From the NCBI GenBank assembly GCA_017480345.1, contig JAFVAU010000007.1, forward strand, positions 1-47,771: 47,771 nucleotides of DNA. Direction: 5' to 3'. Under the pieces are notes generated by a model that did not search any database, had not been told where the DNA came from, and saw only the letters and a program-made list of their open reading frames with translations. The stretch comes from Bacteroidales bacterium. Lineage in GTDB: Bacteria > Bacteroidota > Bacteroidia > Bacteroidales > UBA932. Numbering within the stretch: the stretch's first letter is position 1; every line of letters starts with the position of its first letter. The translations under genes and the position numbers were made by a program. This document shows, in pieces, positions 37,560 to 47,771 of the stretch.

Positions 37560-40472
37560 ATGAGAAAAACCATCTTCGCCTTAGCGGCAATCCTGATTGC
37601 GCAAAGCCTGGGAGCACAGAACGTGCAGCGGGCTGCAGAGTTATACAACAAGGGTTTCTATGCAGAGGCCGTCCAGGCCCTGGAGCAGGACAAATCGGCC
37701 ACGGCTCAGGCCTACCGGGCCCTGAGCGCCCTCCAGCTCAAAAGTGAGGGGGCCGGCGTCAAGGCCGATGCCTTCATGAAACAATACCACGAGCATGCCC
37801 TGGTGCCCCAGGTGCGCTTCCTCCGGGCGCAGAACCTCTTTGACGAGGGAAACTACGAGGAGGCTGCCGCCCAGCTCAGGGACATCAAGCCCGCCACCCT
37901 GCGTGATGCCCAGCTGCCGGAATACCGCTACAAGCTGGGTTATGCCGCCTACAGCTACGGAGACTGGGAAGCCGCCATGCCCTGGCTGGAAGCCGCCACG
38001 GAGCCCTATTCGGACTATTCCGCCCCGTCGGCCTTCACCCTGGGCTATATCCATTATGCCCGGAGCCGCTTCTGGGAGGCCGAAAAATGGTTTGACAAGA
38101 GCAAGGGAGACTACCGCTTCAAGGAGCCCTCGCTTTATTATATCCTCGAATGCCGCTTCAACGAGAAAGACTACGACTACGTGATTGCCCACGGAGAGGA
38201 GGTGATGGCGCAGGTTTCCGAAGACCGCCGTCCCCGCCTGAGCCGCATCCTGAGCGAAAGCTACCTGGTGCGGGGAGACGTGGACAAGGCCCGCGAATAC
38301 TACGAGGAAGGTGTAGGCGGAGGAGCGGAGAACCGTTCGGACCACTTCCGTGCCGGAGAAATCGCCTACCTCTCCAGCGACTGGCAGGGCGCCGTGGACC
38401 GCTTCCTCCAGATGGGCGAAAGGGCGGATTCCCTGGGCCAGATCGCTTCCTACCAGATGGGCTTCAGCTACATCCAGCTGCACAACAAAGTGGCGGCCAT
38501 GCAGGCCTTCAAGGAGGCATCGGCCCGGCATTTCCAGGCCGATATCCAGGAAGACGCCTTCTACAATTACGCCAAGCTGGCCTTCGACCTGGGCAAGGAC
38601 ACCGGGCCCTTTGCCGAGTACCTGAAAAAATACAACCGCCGCAACGACCAGATTTACTCCTACATGGCCATGGCGGCGCTCACCCATCACGACTACGAGG
38701 CCGCCGTGGAGGCCTACGACCATATTGACGAGCTGGACAACCGCATGAAGGCCAACTACATGAAGGCCTACTTCCTCCGCGCCCGCGAACTCATGGAAAC
38801 GGGCTCCTGGAGAATGGCGGCGCCGCTGCTGAAATCGGCCTCCTGGTACAGCCCCAAGACGGACGGCTTCTACCAGCTGTCCCGCTACTACCTGGGAGAA
38901 TGCCTGTACAGGGACGGCCAATGGGCCGACGCCCGTGCGGAATTCACGGACCTCTACAACCGCAACGCCCTCAGGGGCCGTGCGGAGGGTGCCCTCCTGC
39001 CTTACCACGTGGCCTACAGCTACTTCAAGGAAGGGGACTACACCCAGGCCCTCAAATGGTTTAACAAGTACCTGGAAAGCCGCTCCCCGGAAGCCGGTGA
39101 AGACGCCCAGACCCGCGTGGCAGACTGCTACTTCTTCTCCGGAGACTACAAGACGGCCCTGGAAGCCTATCAGAAGGAGATGGAGCTCTATCCCGGCCGC
39201 AGCACCCTGTATCCGCGTTACCGCGCCGGTGTGGCCAGCGGCCTGTTAAACAAGGAAAAGCAGAAGATCCAGATCCTGGAGCCCGCCCTCCAGGCCGATT
39301 CTGCCACGCCCTACTACGGGGAGGCCCTCTATGAGCTGGGCCGCGCCTATGTGGCCGTGAAAGACCGCTCCCATGCCATTCAGACCTTCCAGAACCTGAA
39401 CAATACCACCACCAACGCCTCCCTGAAGGACCTCGTGCTCCTGGAACTGGGTATGGTGGAGCGCAACGCCGGCAACAAGGCGCAGGCGCTAGAATACTAC
39501 AAGGAAGTGGTGTCCCGCGGGGGAGAACACCGGGAGGACGCCCTCCTGGCCATCGAGGCCATCTACCGCACCAGCCGGGACCCTGACGGCTACCTGGCCT
39601 ATGTGAACAGCCTGGGAAGCAGCGCCGGCCGCACCGAGGAGGAGAAGGAGGAAGTGTACTTCTCCAGCGCGGAGCAGGCCTACCTCTCCGGGGACTACGC
39701 CGGAGCCCAGGGCACGCTCACGTCCTATCTGGAGAAATATCCCCAGGCCGCCTATGCCGCCAAGGCCTACTTCTACCTGGGTGAGTGCAGCCGCGAATCC
39801 GGCGCCAGGGAACCCGCCATGGACTACTACCTCCGCGCCATGCAGGAGGGCCTGGAAGGGGCTTTGGGAGAAAGCGCCCTTGCCAATTACGCCAAGCTGA
39901 ATTACGAGACAGGCCGATACGGCAAGGCCTTCGGCGCCTATGAGGAGCTCAAGGAAACCGCCCGCCTGGAAGCCAACCGCCATGAGGCCCTCACCGGCCT
40001 GATGCGCAGCGCCTTCCGCGCCAAGGAGTGGGCCGATGCCATCCCCGCCGCCGAAACCGTCCTGAACACCTTCAAGGATGCCTCCCTGGCCCGCGAAGCC
40101 CGTTATGTGAGGGCCAAGTCCCTGCTTAGCAGCAGCCGACGCGAGGAAGCCTTCCAGGACTTCCAGGTCCTTTCCAAGGAACCTTCCACGGACGAGGGCG
40201 CCGAGGCCACTTACCTCATCATCGAAGACCTGTACAACCGCGCGGAATTCGATTCCATCCAGAGCCGCGTGTACAAGTTCTCCGAAAAGGCCGGCGGCCA
40301 GAACTACTGGCTGGCCAAGGCATTCATCGTGCTGGGAGACTCCTTCGCAGACCAGGGCAACCTGTCGCAGGCCCGCGCCACCTTCGAGAGCATCCGCGAC
40401 GGGTACACGCCTGAAGGGCCTCAGGACGACGTTATGGACCAGGTGAACCTCCGTCTCAGTAAACTGAAATAG
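37560..40472 (+). CDS. Large exported tetratricopeptide-repeat protein
   Basis: A 970-residue protein with a signal peptide (MRKTIFALAAILIAQSLGAQ, likely cleaved after the Ala or Gln) followed almost entirely by TPR-like helical pairs: repeated A-x-x-x-Y/W and Y-x-L-G/A patterns such as YYLGECLYRDGQWADARAEF and AKAYFYLGECSRESGAREPA. It probably acts in the periplasm or at the outer membrane as an assembly or docking protein. It lies three bases ahead of the barrel gene and then gyrB, a conserved order in Bacteroidota as far as I know. By eye the gene contains eight GGCCGAT/ATCGGCC words. No function beyond the scaffold is assigned. Confidence 0.85.
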   Translation: MRKTIFALAAILIAQSLGAQNVQRAAELYNKGFYAEAVQALEQDKSATAQAYRALSALQLKSEGAGVKADAFMKQYHEHALVPQVRFLRAQNLFDEGNYEEAAAQLRDIKPATLRDAQLPEYRYKLGYAAYSYGDWEAAMPWLEAATEPYSDYSAPSAFTLGYIHYARSRFWEAEKWFDKSKGDYRFKEPSLYYILECRFNEKDYDYVIAHGEEVMAQVSEDRRPRLSRILSESYLVRGDVDKAREYYEEGVGGGAENRSDHFRAGEIAYLSSDWQGAVDRFLQMGERADSLGQIASYQMGFSYIQLHNKVAAMQAFKEASARHFQADIQEDAFYNYAKLAFDLGKDTGPFAEYLKKYNRRNDQIYSYMAMAALTHHDYEAAVEAYDHIDELDNRMKANYMKAYFLRARELMETGSWRMAAPLLKSASWYSPKTDGFYQLSRYYLGECLYRDGQWADARAEFTDLYNRNALRGRAEGALLPYHVAYSYFKEGDYTQALKWFNKYLESRSPEAGEDAQTRVADCYFFSGDYKTALEAYQKEMELYPGRSTLYPRYRAGVASGLLNKEKQKIQILEPALQADSATPYYGEALYELGRAYVAVKDRSHAIQTFQNLNNTTTNASLKDLVLLELGMVERNAGNKAQALEYYKEVVSRGGEHREDALLAIEAIYRTSRDPDGYLAYVNSLGSSAGRTEEEKEEVYFSSAEQAYLSGDYAGAQGTLTSYLEKYPQAAYAAKAYFYLGECSRESGAREPAMDYYLRAMQEGLEGALGESALANYAKLNYETGRYGKAFGAYEELKETARLEANRHEALTGLMRSAFRAKEWADAIPAAETVLNTFKDASLAREARYVRAKSLLSSSRREEAFQDFQVLSKEPSTDEGAEATYLIIEDLYNRAEFDSIQSRVYKFSEKAGGQNYWLAKAFIVLGDSFADQGNLSQARATFESIRDGYTPEGPQDDVMDQVNLRLSKLK

Positions 40473-40474
40473 CC

Positions 40475-42100
40475 ATGAAGAAAGAACTCATTATATCGGC
40501 CCTCCTGCTCACTGCCGGAGCCGCCTACGCCCAAAACCTGAACCCGGTGGTGGAGGTTACCAACGTGTATGCCCGCGAGGCCACGGGAATCGAGAAGCCC
40601 TCTCAGCTCAAGGCCCTGCCGGATTCCGTGTTCAAGTTCAACCTGGACTTTGACTACAGCGTCAAGAGCACCCCTTACAAGGGCGCCTACGAGTTTAATC
40701 CCTACCTGGTGACCATGCGTCCCGGCGCCCGTCTGAGCGGAGAGCAGAAGCTCTACCTGAAGGCCGGGGCCGGTTATTCGTTGCACCCGGAGGTGGATTT
40801 TGTGTGGAACCCCTTAAGAACGCAGAATTTCCGCTTCAACGTTTATGCCCAGCATAATTCTTATATAGGCTCTTTCCGCAATGTTTCCAAGCAGGATGGC
40901 ATCTACACCTGGGATGGCACCCTCAAGGGAAACGGCGTGAACGCCCGCACCCAGGCCGGTATGGACCTTCTGTACGCCTTCAAGGGCGGGGAATTGTATG
41001 CCGACGTGCAGTACCGCAACGTGGCGGCTTCGGACGTTTTCCTGGCTGCGAATCCGTCTGTCCTCATGTATCACCGGGGCCAGCTTAGGGCCGGCATCCA
41101 GAATGCCCCCGGAGCCCGTTTCCTGTATAGTGTGAACACCCGCGTGGCCTACTTGAAAGACCCCGTGGATTACGAGCTTCATACGGTGACGGACCTCTCC
41201 CTGGGCTTCCGCGTGGGCCGGAACGCCTTCCGCGTGGGGGCCGGTGCAGAGACCGTCTCCTTTGCAAACGGCTTCGGCCTCAAGGTGGAGGCTGCTCCGC
41301 ACTATGTGCTCTCCAGCGGGCGCTTCAACATGGACCTGGGCGTGAAACTCTCCTTCATCTCCCGTTCGGAGGAGACGGTGTTCCCCTTCAAGTCCGGCTT
41401 CATCTTCCCGGACGTGCACATCTCTTACCGCATTGCAGATGCCGTGGTGCTGCAGGCGGCCGCTACGGGCGGAGACCGCCTGAACAGCTACGACTCCCTG
41501 CTGGAACGCAACCCCTATCTGGGCAGTTATCTGTGGCACAGGGACGTGACCGTGGAGCGCTTCAACATCATGGCCGGTCTTCGCGGCAGTGCGGCGGGCC
41601 GCTTCTCCTACGACTTAAGGGCCGGCTACCAGCTGGTGTCCAACGAGTTTGGCTGGAGCTACTATGACAACGGTGTGCTCACTATGGCCTATGTGAGCCC
41701 CCTGAGCACCGTCTACGGCCAATTGCAGCTGGGCTGGAACTCCGAGCACTGGGATGTATCGGCCTTTGTGCGTTACGGTTACACACCCATGCCCAAGCTG
41801 GAGACGGAGGTGGAGAAGAACGTCTTTGCCCCGGCCAGTTTCCGCGGAAACGGACACGTCTACTACAAGTGGGGCGGCCGCATCAAGGCGGGCGTCACGC
41901 TGGAAGGCCGCAGCAAGCTCCGGAGCCATACTCCCGTGCCCGGTTTCTTTGACCTGGGAGCCTATGCGGAATATGCCTTCGGCCGCCGTCTGGCCTTCTG
42001 GCTCAAGGGCGGCAACCTGCTGAACCAGAGCATCCAGCGCATCCCCTTCGTGGTGGAAGGCGGCATCTATGGAACCGCCGGTATCCGTCTGGTGCTGTAG
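40475..42100 (+). CDS. Outer-membrane beta-barrel protein (TonB-receptor-like, no plug domain)
   Basis: A 541-residue protein with a signal peptide (MKKELIISALLLTAGAAYAQ) and long stretches of alternating hydrophobic residues typical of outer-membrane strands, such as FRFNVYAQHNSYIGSF and AGAGYSLHPEVDFVWNP. The C-terminus (FVVEGGIYGTAGIRLVL) ends with a hydrophobic strand as expected for a barrel. There is no TonB plug domain. Located two bases after the TPR gene, so it is presumably produced and possibly assembled with that protein. No substrate can be inferred. Confidence 0.78.
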   Translation: MKKELIISALLLTAGAAYAQNLNPVVEVTNVYAREATGIEKPSQLKALPDSVFKFNLDFDYSVKSTPYKGAYEFNPYLVTMRPGARLSGEQKLYLKAGAGYSLHPEVDFVWNPLRTQNFRFNVYAQHNSYIGSFRNVSKQDGIYTWDGTLKGNGVNARTQAGMDLLYAFKGGELYADVQYRNVAASDVFLAANPSVLMYHRGQLRAGIQNAPGARFLYSVNTRVAYLKDPVDYELHTVTDLSLGFRVGRNAFRVGAGAETVSFANGFGLKVEAAPHYVLSSGRFNMDLGVKLSFISRSEETVFPFKSGFIFPDVHISYRIADAVVLQAAATGGDRLNSYDSLLERNPYLGSYLWHRDVTVERFNIMAGLRGSAAGRFSYDLRAGYQLVSNEFGWSYYDNGVLTMAYVSPLSTVYGQLQLGWNSEHWDVSAFVRYGYTPMPKLETEVEKNVFAPASFRGNGHVYYKWGGRIKAGVTLEGRSKLRSHTPVPGFFDLGAYAEYAFGRRLAFWLKGGNLLNQSIQRIPFVVEGGIYGTAGIRLVL

Positions 42101-42112
42101 TATTGTATTTCT

Positions 42113-46198
<4,086 letters not shown>

Positions 46199-46223
46199 TT
46201 AATTTAAAATAAGTTATTTAACT

Positions 46224-47540
46224 ATGAAAGTATCCCACATCCAACCCGATGCGCTCAACTATACGGTGACCATCGAGATTGTAGCAGAAGATTATGCCGA
46301 GCCGCTGCGCAAGCGCCTGGGCGAGTACAAACGCAAGGCCGATGTCAAGGGCTTCCGCAAGGGAATGGCCCCCATGCAGCTGATCCAGCGCATGTACGGA
46401 GACCAGGCCCTCTATGAGAGCGTGAACGGTCTGGTAGGAGAGTCCTTAGACAAGTTCATCGCAGACAACAAGGTGCGTGTGCTGGGAGAGCCTATGCCCG
46501 CCGAAGACCAGCCCCAGTTGTCCTGGAAGGCCGGTGAGAACTTCACCTTCAAGTTTGACATTGCCCAGACCCCGGAACTTAACATGGAGGTGGGCAAGGA
46601 AGACAAGATCCCTTACTACGACATCAACATCACGGTGGCGGAGAAGAAGGCCCAGAAGGAGCAGCTTCTCCAGCAGTATGGTTCCCTGCAGGAAGGCAAG
46701 AAGGCCGGTGAGCAGGACTACATTGTAGCCGATATCGAGAACGAGGGCCACAAGGCCGAGGGTGTCTACGTTTCCGTCTCCCATGTGGCCGAAGAGGCCC
46801 GCGGAGCCTTCCTGGGCAAGAAAGCCGGGGACAAGTTCCAGGTGGACGTGAACGCCGCCTTCACCAATGAAACGGACCGTGCCGCCATGCTCAAGGTAGA
46901 GAAGGACCAGCTGGCTAATCTGGACCCTCTTTTCACTTTCACCGTGGTGAATGTGAAGACGTTCGTGGCCGCCGAGGAAAACCAGGAGACTTACGACAAG
47001 ATTTTTGGAGAGGGCAAGGTGACTACGCCCGAGCAGTTTGACGAGAAGATTGAGGAGCGCATCAAGGCTTCCCACGAGCAGGAGGCCAACTACCGCTTCG
47101 GGGCCGATGTGCGCAAGTACTTCGTTGAGAAGGCCAAGCTGGAGCTTCCGGAAGCCTTCCTGAAGAGATGGCTGGTATATGCCAACGAGGGCAAGTTTAC
47201 CGCCGAGCAGGTGGAGCAGGAGTTCCCGGCTTTCCTGGAGGACTTCAAGTGGCAGCTGGTCCGCGGCTCCCTCATGCAGAAGTTCGGCCTTAAGGTATCC
47301 CAGGCCGATCTGCAGGCCGCCGCAGAATCCTTTGTGGCCTATCAGTATGCCATGTACGGCATGGCCGGCGTTCCGGAGAACATTATCAAATCCTCTGCGG
47401 AGAATGTGCTTCAGGATCAGAACCAGCGCCGCCGTCTGGAAGAACAGTGCGAGGACAACCTCACCATCGCCAAGGTCCGTGAGGAGGTCACCCTCCAGAC
47501 CAAAAAAATCTCCCAGGATAAATTCCGTGAGTTGAAATAG
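46224..47540 (+). CDS. tig: Trigger factor (ribosome-associated chaperone)
   Basis: A 438-residue protein of the Bacteroidota type. The N-terminal ribosome-binding domain ends with the signature VKGFRKGMAPMQLIQRMYG (GFRKG is the ribosome contact). The middle PPIase-like part (about 150-245) is present but lacks obvious FKBP active-site residues. The C-terminal helical arm (about 270-438) includes TPEQFDEKIEERIK and LKRWLVYANEGKFTAEQVE. It chaperones nascent chains at the ribosome exit. It begins 25 bp after pgpH, with no separate promoter box seen. A hairpin repeat (copy D) starts four bases after its stop and may end the transcript. Confidence 0.94.
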   Translation: MKVSHIQPDALNYTVTIEIVAEDYAEPLRKRLGEYKRKADVKGFRKGMAPMQLIQRMYGDQALYESVNGLVGESLDKFIADNKVRVLGEPMPAEDQPQLSWKAGENFTFKFDIAQTPELNMEVGKEDKIPYYDINITVAEKKAQKEQLLQQYGSLQEGKKAGEQDYIVADIENEGHKAEGVYVSVSHVAEEARGAFLGKKAGDKFQVDVNAAFTNETDRAAMLKVEKDQLANLDPLFTFTVVNVKTFVAAEENQETYDKIFGEGKVTTPEQFDEKIEERIKASHEQEANYRFGADVRKYFVEKAKLELPEAFLKRWLVYANEGKFTAEQVEQEFPAFLEDFKWQLVRGSLMQKFGLKVSQADLQAAAESFVAYQYAMYGMAGVPENIIKSSAENVLQDQNQRRRLEEQCEDNLTIAKVREEVTLQTKKISQDKFRELK

Positions 47541-47544
47541 TTCA

Positions 47545-47618
47545 ACAGGGAAGGCCTTTTCTTCCGCGTCGCTTCGCGACCCTGTACGGGCAAATGCTCC
47601 AGAAAAGGCCTTCCCTGT
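47545..47618. repeat. Hairpin repeat element, copy D (short), downstream of tig
   Basis: Perfect 18-bp inverted arms at 47545-47562 and 47601-47618 frame a 38-bp interior containing CGTCGCTTCGCGACC, the conserved end of the other cores in reverse orientation, then unrelated bases. It lacks the GGGAGGGGCCC part. As RNA it would make a strong stem right after tig, but no T run follows. Confidence 0.75.
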
Positions 47619-47686
47619 AAATACTTCAATCTATGAAATCCTCATGACCGCTAACGCTCGCCAAAGAGAATGAAAAGTTATTTCCG

Positions 47687-47694
47687 TAACTTTG
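47687..47694 (+). promoter_or_regulatory. Promoter -7 box for the IS transposase at the right edge
   Basis: TAACTTTG, 25 bases before the ATG at 47720. Short inverted repeats (GCTCGCC at 47656-47662, GGCGAGC at 47710-47716) flank it. Confidence 0.5.
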
Positions 47695-47719
47695 GCCACA
47701 GTAATCAAAGGCGAGCACT

Positions 47720-47771
47720 ATGGACAAAGCAATTGAGTTTCCCCAGGTCGTAGACAGATGCTGCGGACTGG
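47720..47771 (+). CDS. IS110-like transposase, N-terminal 17 codons (cut by window end)
   Basis: The frame begins MDKAIEFPQVVDRCCGL and runs off the window. The VVxRxCGL(D) start closely resembles the N-terminus of IS110-family DEDD transposases, in which the next residues carry the first catalytic Asp (GIDVHK-type motif). Only 17 residues are visible, so the family is a tentative call; the left end of the element would lie between the tig hairpin and this ATG, in about 100 bp. Confidence 0.5.
   Translation, partial: MDKAIEFPQVVDRCCGL

Noticed and set aside
47545-47618. Ordinary rho-independent terminator for tig
   Set aside because: No T run follows the stem and the interior carries the conserved end of the hairpin repeat family; it may still slow RNA polymerase, so it was listed as repeat copy D.

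Overview
The window looks like chromosome of a GC-rich member of the Bacteroidota, probably an uncultured Bacteroidales. The grounds are promoter boxes of the TAnnTTTG type in front of many genes, almost no Shine-Dalgarno sequences, Bacteroidota-type gene pairs (a TPR protein plus TonB-receptor-like barrel ahead of gyrB; an FtsE-like ATPase beside nth) and lipoprotein-type exported hydrolases. The exact genus cannot be told from sequence reading alone.

Layout. 1-0.7 kb: the end of an insertion sequence that has cut a yhcG/DUF1016 gene. 0.7-7.3 kb (minus): tamB-like, RsmI-like methyltransferase and mtaB in one overlapping operon. 7.4-8.4 kb: tsaD (plus). 8.4-11.0 kb (minus): ROK-family kinase and FAD-dependent dehydrogenase. 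11.1-17.0 kb: an accessory island, AT-richer in its centre. It holds an AbiEi/AbiEii toxin-antitoxin pair between 51-bp direct repeats, a three-gene operon (MazG-like pyrophosphohydrolase, nuclease-helicase-LexA-type peptidase fusion, deoxyribosyltransferase-like protein) and a DUF1653-TSCPD fusion. 17.0-20.5 kb: serine hydrolase and recG. 20.5-26.1 kb (minus): rnhA-pdxA-lactonase-WYL regulator-S9 peptidase operon. 26.2-27.4 kb: gap with its own promoter, operator-like palindrome and terminator. 27.4-29.4 kb: a REP-associated tyrosine transposase (RAYT) coupled to an HRDC-domain gene, framed by two 107-bp direct repeats made of REP-like hairpins. 29.4-36.0 kb: esterase, surE-lpxB, tRNA-Ala, phosphosugar mutase and a THUMP-like methyltransferase. 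36.2-47.5 kb: nth, ftsE-like, TPR protein, outer-membrane barrel, gyrB, pgpH-like HD phosphohydrolase and trigger factor. The last bases enter what looks like an IS110-type transposase.

The most unusual content is in the repeats. (1) Five copies of a hairpin element share a conserved core, but at each site the core is framed by a different inverted repeat of 18-30 bp. Two copies lie in frame inside genes (mtaB and the THUMP-like methyltransferase), one in the predicted leader of the phosphosugar mutase mRNA and two between genes. (2) A second family of short palindromes (GTCAT...ATCTCC) keeps its stem through compensatory base changes, and several copies also sit inside a coding sequence. (3) REP-like GCAGGT/ACCTGC hairpins cluster around the RAYT-HRDC unit and at one distant site. 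(4) The 7-mer GGCCGAT/ATCGGCC is strikingly frequent in the core genes, occurs as an inverted pair in one terminator-like hairpin, and is almost missing from the accessory helicase gene.

All counts, alignments and boundaries were made by eye from the sequence. No searches were run, and family names rest on recognised motifs.
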